Of a stretch of 64,000 nucleotides of DNA, positions 1 to 10,038 are shown piece by piece. Below the pieces are notes generated by a model that made no database searches, was not told the DNA's origin, and saw nothing but the letters and a program-made list of their open reading frames with translations. Numbering within the stretch: position 1 is the first letter of the stretch; every line of letters starts with the position of its first letter. Source of the DNA: Nocardioides seonyuensis (GTDB taxonomy: Bacteria > Actinomycetota > Actinomycetes > Propionibacteriales > Nocardioidaceae); assembly GCF_004683965.1 (NCBI RefSeq), contig NZ_CP038436.1, forward strand, positions 2,666,001 to 2,730,000. Direction: 5' to 3'. A program made the translations under genes and the position numbers.

Positions 1-87
1 CACCGTGGCACCGGTCAGCAGGCGCTCGTCGCGGATGCCGTAGCGGCTGTCGAGGGCAGCCTCGGCCCCGTGTCCTGTTCCCCCCAC
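1..87 (-). CDS. possible 5' end of a gene downstream of maf (partial)
   Basis: A reading frame opens with GTG 10 nt after the maf stop and runs off the window edge without a stop (29 codons, beginning MGGTGHGAEAALDSRYGIRD). It is co-directional with maf, so it could be the next gene of that operon. In M. tuberculosis the gene after maf is the sulfurtransferase sseA, but these residues do not look like SseA. No clear ribosome binding site is visible. I do not recognise the product, and the start is uncertain. Confidence 0.25.
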   Translation of the reverse strand, partial: MGGTGHGAEAALDSRYGIRDERLLTGATV

Positions 88-97
88 GGCGGCGATG

Positions 98-715
98 CTA
101 TCCGTTCGCGGCCGTGGTCTCCGTCCACAGGTCGGGCCAGTGGTGGCCCAGCTCGCGCACGAGCTCGCGCAGCAGCGGCAGGCTCACGCCGACGACGTTG
201 TGGTGGTCGCCCTCGATCCCGGTGACGAAGGCGCCTCCGAGACCGTCGATCGTGAAGGCTCCGGCCACGTGCAGCGGCTCGCCCGTGGCGACGTACGCCT
301 CGATCTCGGCGTCGCTCACGTCGGCGAAGTGGACGGCTGTGGACGCGTTCGCCGCAGCCGTCCGGCCCGTCGGGACGTCGCGCAGGCAGTGCCCGGAGTG
401 CAGGACGCCGCTGCGGCCGCGCATGGCCCGCCAACGCTGGACCGCGACGTCCGGGGAACCCGGCTTGCCGAGGGTCTCACCGTCCAGCTCGAGCACGGAG
501 TCGCAGCCCAGCACCAGTGCATCGGCGGGGACGTCGTCGCGGTCCGCCACCGCGGCGCACTTGAGCTCCGCCAGCTGCAGGGCGAGCTCGGCCGGGGGCA
601 GGCCGGTCACCTGTGACTCGTCGACACCGCTGACGATCACGACCGGGTCGATGCCGGCGCCGAGGAGTGTCGTACGACGGGCGGGGGAGGCGGAGGCGAG
701 GACCAGTCGGGGCAC
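98..715 (-). CDS. maf: Maf family nucleoside triphosphate pyrophosphatase
   Basis: The 205-residue protein has the usual Maf length and opens with the LASASPARR signature (residues 6-14), which binds the nucleotide phosphates. The second hallmark, GCDSVLELDG, is at residues 70-79 and is followed by GKP. Maf proteins hydrolyse non-canonical or modified nucleoside triphosphates in the cytoplasm and are linked to septum inhibition in some bacteria. The start is GTG at 715. In many actinobacteria maf directly follows accD-accE. Here about 4.7 kb of other genes (tctCBA, a stress protein and a DUF559-type gene) separates it from accE, which points to an insertion. Confidence 0.93.
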   Translation of the reverse strand: MPRLVLASASPARRTTLLGAGIDPVVIVSGVDESQVTGLPPAELALQLAELKCAAVADRDDVPADALVLGCDSVLELDGETLGKPGSPDVAVQRWRAMRGRSGVLHSGHCLRDVPTGRTAAANASTAVHFADVSDAEIEAYVATGEPLHVAGAFTIDGLGGAFVTGIEGDHHNVVGVSLPLLRELVRELGHHWPDLWTETTAANG

Positions 716-790
716 TGCCCCACCCTCGCACGGGGCCCGACCATCCCTCGTCCCCGGCCACCCTCGACACAGCGCCGCACCACGGGCACG

Positions 791-1792
791 ATGAGGACCG
801 TGACTCGGGATGCGCGGAGTGCCACGGTCCTCGCCACCGTCTGCGCCCTGGTCATGGTGCTCGCGGGCTGCGGGGTCACCCGCGGCGACCAGGCCAACGA
901 CCTGCTCATGATCATCCCCAACAGCCCCGGTGGTGGATACGACCTCACCGGACGCGACGCCGTGCAGGTCCTGGAGGACAACGACATCACCGACGGCGAC
1001 ATCACGGTGCAGAACATCGTGGGTGCCGGCGGCGCCGTGGCCATGACCGAGCTCGTGGGCCGGGTCGGTGAGGAGCGCACGCTGATGACCGTGGGACTCG
1101 GCGTCGTCGGGTCGACCTACTCCTTCGGCAGCCCCTTCGGCCTCACCGATGCCACGCCGATCGCCCAGCTCATGAGCGAGCCCGAGGGCGTCCTCGTGCC
1201 CGGTGACTCACCCTTCAAGACGATCGACGACCTCCTGGAGGCGTGGAAGGCCGACCCTGGCTCGCTGGCAGTGGGCGGCGGGTCCTCACCCGGTGGCCCC
1301 GACCACCTGTTCCCCATGCAGCTCGCGGCCGAGGTCGGCATCGACCCCAACGACGTCAACTACGTGACCTACGACGGTGGGGGCCCGCTGACGAGCGCGC
1401 TGCTCGGCAAGAAGATCGACGCCGGCTTCTCCGGCCTGCCTGAGTTCGAGGGGTCGATCACGTCGGGTGACCTGCGCGTGCTGGCGGTCTCGGGGGAGGA
1501 GCGCTACCCCGAGGGGAGCCCGTTCGCCGACGCCCCCACCCTCGTCGAGAAGGACGTCGACCTGGTGTTCCTCAACTGGCGAGGCGTGCTCGCCCCACCC
1601 GATCTCAGCGACACACGTCGCGAGGAGCTGATCGGCTACTTCGAGGAGATGCACGAGACGCCGCAGTGGCAGCAGGTGGTGGAGGAGAACGGCTGGAACG
1701 ACGACTTCAAGACCGGCGAGGAGTTCGGCGACTTCATCCGCGAGCAGGACCAGCGCGTGTCGGGAACCCTCGAGGAGCTGGGACTGCTGTGA
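791..1792 (+). CDS. tripartite tricarboxylate transporter substrate-binding lipoprotein (TctC/Bug family)
   Basis: This 333-residue extracytoplasmic solute receptor belongs to the TctC/Bug family. It has a lipoprotein signal with lipobox LAGC (Cys27), so it should be anchored to the outer face of the membrane. The segment IIPNSPGGGYD (residues 41-51) is the typical family loop that contacts a carboxylate ligand. It is the first gene of a three-gene transporter: the TctB-like gene overlaps its stop (GTG inside CTGTGA) and TctA follows. The likely ligand is a tri- or dicarboxylate, but the sequence does not fix it. It is transcribed divergently from maf. Confidence 0.9.
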   Translation: MRTVTRDARSATVLATVCALVMVLAGCGVTRGDQANDLLMIIPNSPGGGYDLTGRDAVQVLEDNDITDGDITVQNIVGAGGAVAMTELVGRVGEERTLMTVGLGVVGSTYSFGSPFGLTDATPIAQLMSEPEGVLVPGDSPFKTIDDLLEAWKADPGSLAVGGGSSPGGPDHLFPMQLAAEVGIDPNDVNYVTYDGGGPLTSALLGKKIDAGFSGLPEFEGSITSGDLRVLAVSGEERYPEGSPFADAPTLVEKDVDLVFLNWRGVLAPPDLSDTRREELIGYFEEMHETPQWQQVVEENGWNDDFKTGEEFGDFIREQDQRVSGTLEELGLL

Positions 1793-2298
1793 GCCGACCA
1801 GACGGAGAGACCCAGGCCGAGCAGGTCGACCGCGCCCAGTACGGCCTCGCGGCCGTGCTGGCGCTCGTCGGGCTCTACACGATCATCGACGCCCGCGGTC
1901 TCAACGTCGGCTTCGGCGACCCGATCGGGCCCCGCGTCTTCCCCTACGTCATCGGCTCGCTGATGGTCGTGCTCGCCGTCCTCCTCGCCGTGGCCACCGC
2001 GCGCGGCGACCTGCCCCAGGCCGAGGAGGGCGAGGACGTCGACCTCACGAGTCCCCCCGACTGGCTCACGGTCGCCAAGCTGGTCGCGATCCTGGTGCTC
2101 AACCTGCTGCTCGTGAACCTGCTCGGCTGGGCGGTCACCGGCGGGCTCCTCTTCGCCGGGTGTGCCTGGGCGCTGGGCTCCCGCACCCTGCTGCGTGACC
2201 TGGTCGTGGGAGTCGTGCTCGCGGTCGGCAGCTGGTACTTCTTCTACGTCGGCCTTGGCGTGCCGCTCGCGCCGGGTGTCCTCGACGGGATCCTGTGA
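1789..2298 (+). CDS. tripartite tricarboxylate transporter TctB family protein
   Basis: The 169-residue small membrane subunit has about four hydrophobic segments: near residues 15-35, 45-65, 85-120 (two close helices) and 130-155. The GTG start at 1789 overlaps the TctC stop, suggesting translational coupling. In TTT systems TctB-like proteins pair with the large TctA permease to form the inner-membrane complex. Its position between the binding protein and TctA supports the call, as sequence conservation in this family is low. Confidence 0.85.
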   Translation: MSRPDGETQAEQVDRAQYGLAAVLALVGLYTIIDARGLNVGFGDPIGPRVFPYVIGSLMVVLAVLLAVATARGDLPQAEEGEDVDLTSPPDWLTVAKLVAILVLNLLLVNLLGWAVTGGLLFAGCAWALGSRTLLRDLVVGVVLAVGSWYFFYVGLGVPLAPGVLDGIL

Positions 2299-2305
2299 GG
2301 TCACC

Positions 2306-3829
2306 GTGGACACCTTGAACCTCCTCCTCGACGGGTTCGCGAGCGCCCTCACCCTCGAGAACCTCATGTACGCCTCCATCGGCGTGCTGCTCGGCACCTT
2401 CGTCGGCGTGCTGCCCGGAATCGGGCCTGCGATGGCGCTCGCCCTCCTGCTGCCCGTCACCTACGGCCTCGATGCCACCCAGTCGCTGATCATGTTCGCC
2501 GGCCTCTACTACGGCGGGATGTACGGCGGGTCGACCACCTCGATCCTGCTGAACACCCCCGGCGAGTCCGCCTCGGTGATGACCGCCATCGAGGGCAACA
2601 AGATGGCCAGGAAGGGGCGAGCGGCCCAGGCCCTGGCAACGGCAGCCGTCGGCTCGTTCATCGCGGGCACGATCGGGACGCTCCTCGTCGCCTTCTTCAC
2701 GCCGGGCATCGCGCGCTGGGCGGTGGAGATCGGGGCCCCGTCCTACTTCGCGATCATGCTCCTCGCCATGGTGCTGGTCAGCAGCGTGCTGGGAGCCTCC
2801 AAGCTGCGCGGCTTCATCGGGCTCGCCATCGGCCTCACCATCGGCCTGATCGGGCTGGACGCCTCGACCGCCCAGGCGCGGCTCACCGGCGGGCTCCTCG
2901 AGCTCGCCGACGGCATCGACATCGTGGTCGTGGCGGTCGGTGTGTTCGCCATCGGCGAGGCGCTGTGGACTGCTGCCCACCTGCGCCGCCGGCCCCTCGA
3001 CGTCATCCCGGTGGGCCAGCCGTTCATGGGGCGCGAGGACTGGGGCAGGTCCTGGGCGCCGTGGCTGCGCGGGACGGCGCTGGGGTTCCCCTTCGGCGCG
3101 CTTCCCGCCGGGGGCGCCGAGACGCCGACCTTCCTGTCGTACATCACCGAGCGCAGGCTGGCGAGGCGACACGGTCGCGACGACGAGTTCGGCGAGGGAG
3201 CGATCGAGGGCGTCGCCGGGCCCGAGGCGGCCAACAACGCCAGCGCCGCCGGCATGTTCGTCCCGCTCCTGGCGCTCGGTCTCCCCGTCACCGCGACCGC
3301 GTCGATCCTCCTGGCGGCGATGCAGAAGTACGGCATCGTCCCCGGCCCGACCCTGATGACCGACCAGCCCGAGCTGATCTGGACGCTGCTCGCCAGCCTC
3401 TTGATCGGCAACACGCTGCTGCTGGTCATCAACCTCCCGCTCGCCCCGATGTGGGCCAAGCTCCTGCGGATCCCGCGGCCGCAGCTCTACGCCGGCATCC
3501 TGTTCTTCGCCTGCCTCGGCGCCTACAGCGTGGGCCAGAGCTCCTTCGACCTCGCCGTGCTGCTGGCCTTCGGCGGGCTCGGGTTCGCCATCCGCAGGTT
3601 CGGCATCCCGGTGCTGCCGCTCATCCTCGGCGTCATCCTCGGACCGCTGATGGAGGTCAAGATGCGGGAGGCGCTCGACCTCTCCGACGGTGAGGTGAGC
3701 GGGCTCTTCGACGAGCCCCTGGCGATCTTCGTCTACGTCCTGGTCGTCCTGGCCCTGGTGCTCCCGCCCGTCATCGCTCGAGCTCGTCGCCCCGCGCACC
3801 CCACGCACCACAAGCAGGAGGTCCCCTGA
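2306..3829 (+). CDS. tripartite tricarboxylate transporter permease TctA family
   Basis: The 507-residue large permease shows the conserved TctA N-terminal block [17 protein letters not shown] (about residues 32-48), then [21 protein letters not shown]. These are the family hallmarks of a membrane carrier with roughly 10-12 helices. The start is GTG at 2306, 7 nt after the TctB stop; a longer upstream frame overlaps tctB and is not needed. The gene ends in TGATG, sharing a base with the universal stress protein that follows, so four genes appear to form one operon. Substrate uptake is probably driven by an ion gradient, as in the family. Confidence 0.92.
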   Translation: MDTLNLLLDGFASALTLENLMYASIGVLLGTFVGVLPGIGPAMALALLLPVTYGLDATQSLIMFAGLYYGGMYGGSTTSILLNTPGESASVMTAIEGNKMARKGRAAQALATAAVGSFIAGTIGTLLVAFFTPGIARWAVEIGAPSYFAIMLLAMVLVSSVLGASKLRGFIGLAIGLTIGLIGLDASTAQARLTGGLLELADGIDIVVVAVGVFAIGEALWTAAHLRRRPLDVIPVGQPFMGREDWGRSWAPWLRGTALGFPFGALPAGGAETPTFLSYITERRLARRHGRDDEFGEGAIEGVAGPEAANNASAAGMFVPLLALGLPVTATASILLAAMQKYGIVPGPTLMTDQPELIWTLLASLLIGNTLLLVINLPLAPMWAKLLRIPRPQLYAGILFFACLGAYSVGQSSFDLAVLLAFGGLGFAIRRFGIPVLPLILGVILGPLMEVKMREALDLSDGEVSGLFDEPLAIFVYVLVVLALVLPPVIARARRPAHPTHHKQEVP

Positions 3830-4242
3830 TGCCCGTCGTGATCGGCTACGTGCCCAACCAGCACGGAGACGCCGCGCTCGCCGCGGGCCTGGCGGAGGCC
3901 AGGCTCCGGGGGACCGGCGTCGTCGTGGTCAACAGCACCAAGGGGGACGCATTCGTCGACGAGCGCTACCTCGGCGAGGGGGAGCGCGCGGCCCTCGAGC
4001 AGAGGCTCGCGGTCAGCGGAGTCCGCCACGAGATCCGTCAGACCATGGGACGCGACGTCGCCGAGGAGATCCTGGCCACCGCCCGCGACGTGTCAGCCGA
4101 CCTCATCGTGCTCGGCCTGCGCCACCGGACACCCGTCGGCAAGCTGCTGATGGGCAGCGTGGCCCAGCGGGTGATCATGGAGGCCGAGTGCCCCGTGATC
4201 GCCGTCAAGGCGAGCAGCGACAGTGGAGCGCAGGGCCGCTAG
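3829..4242 (+). CDS. universal stress protein UspA family
   Basis: The 137-residue single-domain Usp protein begins VVIGYVPNQHGDAAL. The ATP-binding C-terminal motif reads GLRHRTPVGKLLMGSVAQRVI and is followed by ECPVIAVK, matching the G-2x-G-9x-G(S/T) type that binds ATP. It overlaps the tctA stop, so it belongs to the tct operon; small Usp genes are common beside TTT transporters. Oddly, the last seven codons (DSGAQGR and stop) lie inside a 48-bp quasi-palindromic repeat that also supplies the stop codon of the convergent gene. Confidence 0.9.
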   Translation: MPVVIGYVPNQHGDAALAAGLAEARLRGTGVVVVNSTKGDAFVDERYLGEGERAALEQRLAVSGVRHEIRQTMGRDVAEEILATARDVSADLIVLGLRHRTPVGKLLMGSVAQRVIMEAECPVIAVKASSDSGAQGR

Positions 4243-4265
4243 GTCCGGCCCGTCCCTCCACCGTC
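4218..4265. repeat. 48-bp quasi-palindromic repeat, copy 1
   Basis: It is identical to 5316-5363 except for one base (C/T). Outer arms GTGGAG/CTCCAC and inner arms GGGCCG/CGGCCC pair around the loop CTAGGTC, with a 4-base internal mismatch. The CTAG in the loop provides TAG on both strands: the stop of the stress-protein gene (4240-4242) and the stop of the convergent DUF559-type gene (4239-4241). It could act as a bidirectional terminator, although there is no T tract. Confidence 0.85.
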
Positions 4266-5246
4266 TCCCACAGTGCAGCCGGGGCCGCACGGCGTCGCCA
4301 CGCCGGTCCAGCCCCGTCGTCGCAGCACCTCGCCGACCAGCGCGGCGAGACGACAGGGCTCGAGGACCTGGAACCACCCCGGCCTCAGGGTGAGGTGGTC
4401 CGTGACCACTGCGTCGAGGTCACGTTGGAGGTCGGACCACCGGTCCTGCGTGTCACGGTGCCCGAAGGCTCCGTCCAGCTCGACCAACGTCCGTTCGGTT
4501 CCGTAGCGCACGTCCCTGACCACGACGCCGCTGCCAGTGACCTCGCGCACCTGGCGCTCGCCTGCCGGGAGGCCGTGGGCACGCTCGACATGGAGCAGGT
4601 AGCGCCGCTCGAGGACCGACCGGGCGCCGGACGCCACGTCCGCCAGGACCTCGCTCAACGTGGCGCGCTGCCGCAGGCGAGGAAGTCGAGCGATCACCTC
4701 CTTCAGCCGTTCGGCCGTCGTGAGTCCCTGGTGCACGGCATCGGAGATCAGCGCGATTGCACCGGCTTCGTCGCGGGCAGCTGCGGTCTTGAGGAGGGCG
4801 AAGTCGAGCTGTGCCCGAGGCGGCCTGCGGTTCTCGTGGATCCAGGACGTCGCGTCCGCCACTCGTTCGACGGTGACTCCGGGAGGAGGAGCGAGACGCC
4901 TGCTGCTGTCGACGACCAGGTGGATGGTGTCCTGGCCCCCGCGCGTCTGGTGGACCCGGTCGCGCGTCATGCCGTGGGCTTCGAGGGCCGACTCGCGGTG
5001 GAGGGCAGCCGGGGCGCATGCCAGCACGGCTGCCCACTGGCGTTGTCCCCGGGTCGGGATCCCGTTGTGGCCGACGTAGACGCCTGGGTGCAGCACGTGG
5101 AGCTCACCACGGGCGAGCAGGCGTCGTACGTCGGCCCGGCTGGCACGGCAAGCCAGCAGCTGACGTCGGGAGACCACCCCGTCCTGGGACTTCAGTAGGC
5201 GTGTGAGTGCGACGTGGTCGAGAAGGCTCTCCGAACGCTTGGGCAT
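4239..5246 (-). CDS. AbiEi-type N-terminal domain plus DUF559-like (PD-(D/E)XK-type) C-terminal domain
   Basis: The protein has 335 residues. Residues about 10-60 resemble the winged-helix AbiEi antitoxin domain (DGVVSRRQL then LLARGELHVLHPGVYV). Residues about 208-312 resemble the DUF559/Vsr-like endonuclease fold, with E213, D245, E256-x-D258 (VELDG), H263 and D268 as candidate catalytic positions. No AbiEii toxin gene lies next to it, so it is not a visible toxin-antitoxin pair. I chose the ATG at 5246; an in-frame ATG at 5297 is possible. The last eight codons are encoded by a 48-bp quasi-palindromic repeat, and a second copy lies upstream. Its function is unknown. It resembles the gene at 45657-46619 in domain order and catalytic spacing. 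Confidence 0.8.
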   Translation of the reverse strand: MPKRSESLLDHVALTRLLKSQDGVVSRRQLLACRASRADVRRLLARGELHVLHPGVYVGHNGIPTRGQRQWAAVLACAPAALHRESALEAHGMTRDRVHQTRGGQDTIHLVVDSSRRLAPPPGVTVERVADATSWIHENRRPPRAQLDFALLKTAAARDEAGAIALISDAVHQGLTTAERLKEVIARLPRLRQRATLSEVLADVASGARSVLERRYLLHVERAHGLPAGERQVREVTGSGVVVRDVRYGTERTLVELDGAFGHRDTQDRWSDLQRDLDAVVTDHLTLRPGWFQVLEPCRLAALVGEVLRRRGWTGVATPCGPGCTVGDGGGTGRT

Positions 5247-5296
5247 CCCGGGAGCGTGGCGCCGCTGCGCGGGCCACCGCGAGGGGTTTCGGCCCA

Positions 5297-5307
5297 TCTG
5301 TGGAGAA
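5297..5307 (-). promoter_or_regulatory. TTCTCCACAGA motif upstream of DUF559-type gene
   Basis: Read on the minus strand, the motif lies 8 nt after the quasi-palindrome and 50 nt before the ATG at 5246. A near-identical motif sits at almost the same distances upstream of the second DUF559-type gene. It is one base from the actinobacterial DnaA box TTGTCCACA. Its role is unknown. Confidence 0.4.
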
Positions 5308-5315
5308 CTCGGGTC

Positions 5316-5363
5316 CGACAGTGGAGTGCAGGGCCGCTAGGTCCGGCCCGTCCCTCCACCGTC
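5316..5363. repeat. 48-bp quasi-palindromic repeat, copy 2
   Basis: This is the direct-repeat partner of 4218-4265, with 47 of 48 positions identical. It lies between the accE stop (5380) and the start of the DUF559-type gene. The two copies therefore bracket that gene in the same orientation, about 1.1 kb apart. Confidence 0.85.
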
Positions 5364-5379
5364 GGCCAGGACGCTCGGG

Positions 5380-5600
5380 TCAGCGGGGCTGCCCGCTGCT
5401 GCGCCAGCCGCCGGGGCCGGGGGCGTGGGGGACCCGGTGCATGCGTGCGGGACGCGACCACTCCGGCGTACGACGAGCCGGCCGGCCGCCGTCGCCGGAC
5501 CCGAGCGCCGAGAAGACCGCGACGATCGCCGCGACCTCCTCCGGCGTCGCGTCGGCGTTGACGACCCGCAGCAGGGGGGCCTGCGAGGTGACCTCGTCCA

Positions 5601-5601
<1 letters not shown>
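5380..5601 (-). CDS. accE: acyl-CoA carboxylase epsilon subunit
   Basis: The 73-residue protein starts with ATG overlapping the accD stop (ATGA at 5598-5601). It contains LLRVVNADATPEEVAAIVAVFSA, matching the short epsilon subunits that stabilise actinobacterial propionyl/acyl-CoA carboxylase holoenzymes. It ends in a basic, proline-rich tail (RTPEWSRPARMHRV), also typical of the family. The subunit bridges the alpha and beta components. Position and size make the call secure even though the sequence is short. Confidence 0.88.
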
Positions 5602-7223
<1,622 letters not shown>

Positions 7224-7267
7224 GGTCGGGCCTCCTCAACGATTTGCTCTGGGGCAATCTAGTGCCC

Positions 7268-8053
7268 ATGAGCTCCTCGCCCGCACCGCGCCCACCCATC
7301 GACCCGGATCGGCTCACCGCGCCGCCGGGCTGGCGCATCGTGCTCAGCGATGCGTCGCCGTCCACCAACGCCGACGCCGCGCGCCTGGCCCGGGAGGGTG
7401 AGGAGGCCGGGCTGGTGGTGGTCACCGAGCACCAGACCGCCGGTCGCGGCAGGCTGGACCGTGTCTGGGAGACGCCTGCGCGCAGCTCGCTGACCTTCTC
7501 GGTGCTGCTGCGCCCGGACGTCCCTGCCGAGAAGTGGCCGTGGGTCCCGCTCCTGACCGGGTACGCCGTCCACGCGGCGCTGGCGGACCGGCTGCCCGAG
7601 GTGGTCCTGAAGTGGCCCAACGACGTCCTCGTCGAGGAGCGCAAGGTGGCCGGCATCCTCGCCGAGCGCATCGAGACGCCGCAGGGACCCATGGTCGTGG
7701 TGGGCATCGGCATCAACGTCGACCAGTCGCTGGAGGAGCTGCCCGTCGCGCTGGCGACGTCGGTCTCCCTGGAGACCGGTGAGCCCGTCGACCGCACCCA
7801 GCTGCTGGGCCAGGTCGTGGGCTCGCTCCACGGCCTCCAGGGGCTGCTGGACGACACCGACTCGCTCCGTGCCGCCTACGCCGACGTCTGCTCGACGCTC
7901 GGCCGGACCGTGGACGTCCACCTGCCGGGTGCCGTCGTACGACGTGGTGAGGCGCTCGACCTGGACTCCTCGGGTGCGCTCGTGGTCGGCGCCGACGGCG
8001 GCACGTTCACCGTCGCCGCCGGCGATGTCGTGCACGTCAGGCCCACCGGGTGA
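7268..8053 (+). CDS. birA: biotin--[acetyl-CoA carboxylase] ligase (monofunctional BirA)
   Basis: This 261-residue biotin protein ligase transfers biotin to a lysine of the carboxylase BCCP domain through biotinyl-AMP. The adenylate-binding motif GRGR is at residues 59-62 (TAGRGRLDRVW), followed later by LKWPNDVLV. Both are diagnostic. There is no N-terminal DNA-binding domain, so it is a class I enzyme and probably not a repressor of biotin genes. The ATG at 7268 starts the conserved region; the few residues upstream are unlikely to be translated. It sits divergent to its substrate operon accD-accE. Confidence 0.93.
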   Translation: MSSSPAPRPPIDPDRLTAPPGWRIVLSDASPSTNADAARLAREGEEAGLVVVTEHQTAGRGRLDRVWETPARSSLTFSVLLRPDVPAEKWPWVPLLTGYAVHAALADRLPEVVLKWPNDVLVEERKVAGILAERIETPQGPMVVVGIGINVDQSLEELPVALATSVSLETGEPVDRTQLLGQVVGSLHGLQGLLDDTDSLRAAYADVCSTLGRTVDVHLPGAVVRRGEALDLDSSGALVVGADGGTFTVAAGDVVHVRPTG

Positions 8054-8078
8054 CCTGCTCGGGTGACATGATCTGGAC

Positions 8079-8582
8079 GTGGCCTTTCCGACGAAGCTCC
8101 TCAACGACGGCGAGACCGTCGTCGTCTCCACCCGCACCCACCCGAAGGCGCTGATCCTGCCGGGCCTGCTCCTCCTGGTGGCGGCAGCGGTCGTGGCGTG
8201 GTTGTTCCGCATGGTCGACAACGAGGTCGTGCGCTGGATCCTGCTGGGCGTCCTGGTCGTGGCGCTCGTCTGGTTCCTGGTGGGTCCCTTCCTCAGGTGG
8301 CTCACGACGACCTACACGTTCACCACCCGCCGTTTCATCAAGCGCTCCGGCTTCATCTCCAAGGAGGGCCGCACGATCCCGCTCAACCGGATCAGCGGCG
8401 TCGACTTCGAGATCGGCGTCATCGACCGGGTCTTCGGCTGCGGCACGCTGGTGGTCTCCGACGCCAGCACCGACGGCCGCGTCGAGCTGCACGACATCCC
8501 TCGTGTCGAGAAGGTCCAGCTCATGGTCTCCGACGAGCTGCACCGTCTCAGCGACGGCGGCCGGCGCGACGATGGCGCCTGA
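8079..8582 (+). CDS. PH domain-containing membrane protein
   Basis: The 167-residue protein has two membrane helices (about residues 22-42 and 50-72) followed by a bacterial PH-like (bPH2) domain at about 74-155. The domain has the typical TTTYTFTTRRFIKRSGFISKE opening and a DIPRVEKVQLMV end. The M. tuberculosis gene next to birA (Rv3278c) is of the same type, so this is conserved backbone. The function is not established. The GTG start lies 6 nt after CATGAT, a possible leaderless -10 element. The following cyclase gene starts 11 bp before its stop. Confidence 0.85.
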   Translation: MAFPTKLLNDGETVVVSTRTHPKALILPGLLLLVAAAVVAWLFRMVDNEVVRWILLGVLVVALVWFLVGPFLRWLTTTYTFTTRRFIKRSGFISKEGRTIPLNRISGVDFEIGVIDRVFGCGTLVVSDASTDGRVELHDIPRVEKVQLMVSDELHRLSDGGRRDDGA

Positions 8583-9558
8583 GCGCGACCCGCGGGCGGG
8601 AGACCGCCTTGACCGGGCGATCCTCGGGGAGGAGCCGAGCCTGAACGCTCTCGACGTCGCCGCGGAGACCGGGGTGACCGTCGACCAGGCGCGGCGGCTG
8701 TGGCGCGCGCTGGGCTTCCCCGAGTTCGTCGGCGAGCGGGCGTTCAACAGCTCCGACGTCAAGGCCGTGGCGACGCTGATGACCTTCGTCGACGCGGGGG
8801 CGATCGACTTCGACATGGCGATCAACCTCACTCGCGGGGTGGGCCAGACCATGGCGCGGCTCGCCGACTGGGAGGTCTCGACCCTGGTCAGCCGAGTCGA
8901 GGAGCTGGCCGCTGCCGACGAGGCGACCGGTTCCCGGGTGTCGTCGGCGGTGAGGCTCATCGAGGAGGTCAACCCGCCCTTCGAGCAGCTCCTGCTCTAT
9001 GCCTGGCGCCGTCACCTGGCCGCGGCGGTCGCCCGGATCGAGGCCATGGGCGCCAACGACGAGGACCTCCACACCATCGACGTCACGGTCGGGTTCGCCG
9101 ACCTGGTGTCGTTCACCGCGCTGTCCAACCAGCTCGACCGCGGCGACATCGGCGACCTCGTCGAGCTGTTCGAGAGCCGCTGCCACGACGTCGTCGCACG
9201 GTTCGGCGGCCGAGCCATCAAGAGCCTCGGCGACTCGGTGCTCTTCGTGACCACCGATGCCGTAGCCGCGGTGGAGATCTCTGAGGGCATCGTGAACGTC
9301 GTCGGCCGCGACCCCAAGATGCCCGACGTGCGGGTGGGGCTGGCGAGCGGAGCCGTCGTGATGCGGCTGGGCGACGTCTTCGGGCCGCCGGTCAACATGG
9401 CCGCCAGGCTCACGCAGGTCGCCCGCCGCAACCGCATCATCGTCGACCAGCGCACCGCCGACCTGCTGCCGGCCGAGGAGTGGGAGCACCGCCGTCTGCC
9501 GGCCCGGCCCGTGCGTGGCTTCGGGCTGGTCGAGCCGCTGACGATCCGACGCCGCTGA
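8572..9558 (+). CDS. class III adenylate/guanylate cyclase with regulatory N-terminus
   Basis: The protein has 328 residues. Residues about 10-150 form an alpha-helical region resembling the adenylate cyclase regulatory domain, and residues about 165-325 form the cyclase homology domain. Metal-binding aspartates are D177 (VGFADLVSFT) and D221 (SLGDSVLF). The likely reaction is ATP to 3',5'-cyclic AMP, and the protein is soluble. It overlaps the PH-domain gene by 11 bp, which suggests co-expression and possibly membrane recruitment through that partner; the latter is inference. The ATG at 8572 gives a start consistent with the helical domain. Confidence 0.85.
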   Translation: MAPERDPRAGDRLDRAILGEEPSLNALDVAAETGVTVDQARRLWRALGFPEFVGERAFNSSDVKAVATLMTFVDAGAIDFDMAINLTRGVGQTMARLADWEVSTLVSRVEELAAADEATGSRVSSAVRLIEEVNPPFEQLLLYAWRRHLAAAVARIEAMGANDEDLHTIDVTVGFADLVSFTALSNQLDRGDIGDLVELFESRCHDVVARFGGRAIKSLGDSVLFVTTDAVAAVEISEGIVNVVGRDPKMPDVRVGLASGAVVMRLGDVFGPPVNMAARLTQVARRNRIIVDQRTADLLPAEEWEHRRLPARPVRGFGLVEPLTIRRR

Positions 9559-9650
9559 CCCCTGCCGACGGCCCGGTCCGGTCCGCCCAGCTGGACCAGA
9601 CCAGCGAGTAACATTTCGTGAGACAGCGGCCCGACACGGCTCGGAGACCC

Positions 9651-9656
9651 TAGTTT
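9651..9656 (+). promoter_or_regulatory. leaderless -10 element TAGTTT
   Basis: TAGTTT ends 6 nt before the GTG start at 9663, the spacing expected when transcription starts at the start codon. Confidence 0.5.
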
Positions 9657-9662
9657 CGGGCC

Positions 9663-10010
9663 GTGCTCGCTGTTCAGGACGTCCGCCTCGACCCCCTCTC
9701 GCGCAAGGTGTGGAGGGGTGACTCCGAGGTGTCGCTCTCGCGCAAGGAGTTCGAGCTCCTGTCGGCGCTGATGAGCCGCGCGGGCGAGATCGTGACCCGT
9801 GCCGAGCTCATGGCCGACGTCTGGGACACCCAGTTCTTCACCAGCTCCAAGACGATCGACGTCCACCTCGGGTGGTTGCGCCGCAAGCTCGGCGACGACC
9901 CGCGCAACCCCGTCCTGCTCTCCACGCACCGCGGGCGCGGGATCCGCTTCGAGCTCGAGGCGAGGACGCCGGTCGCGGCCCCTGCCGAGGACCGACCTCT
10001 GGTGCCGTGA
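9663..10010 (+). CDS. OmpR/PhoB-type winged-helix DNA-binding protein without receiver domain
   Basis: The 115-residue protein consists almost entirely of a Trans_reg_C winged helix. LSRKEFELLSALMSRAGEIV is followed by TRAELMADVWD, then IDVHLGWLRRKLGDD (recognition helix) and the wing RGRGIRFELE. No receiver domain precedes it: upstream is a leaderless promoter and the end of the cyclase gene. It can bind DNA but cannot be phosphorylated in the usual way. A partner is not apparent; no histidine kinase lies nearby. Confidence 0.82.
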   Translation: MLAVQDVRLDPLSRKVWRGDSEVSLSRKEFELLSALMSRAGEIVTRAELMADVWDTQFFTSSKTIDVHLGWLRRKLGDDPRNPVLLSTHRGRGIRFELEARTPVAAPAEDRPLVP

Positions 10011-10026
10011 GCCGCCCGGGCCTCTA

Positions 10027-10032
10027 TAGGCT
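10027..10032 (+). promoter_or_regulatory. leaderless -10 element TAGGCT
   Basis: TAGGCT lies 6 nt before the purK GTG start at 10039. No ribosome binding site is needed in a leaderless transcript. Confidence 0.5.
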
Positions 10033-10038
10033 CGACGG

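Noticed and set aside
4239..5246. AbiE type IV toxin-antitoxin system
   Set aside because: Only an AbiEi-like N-terminal domain is present. No AbiEii nucleotidyltransferase gene lies beside it or beside the similar gene at 45657-46619.
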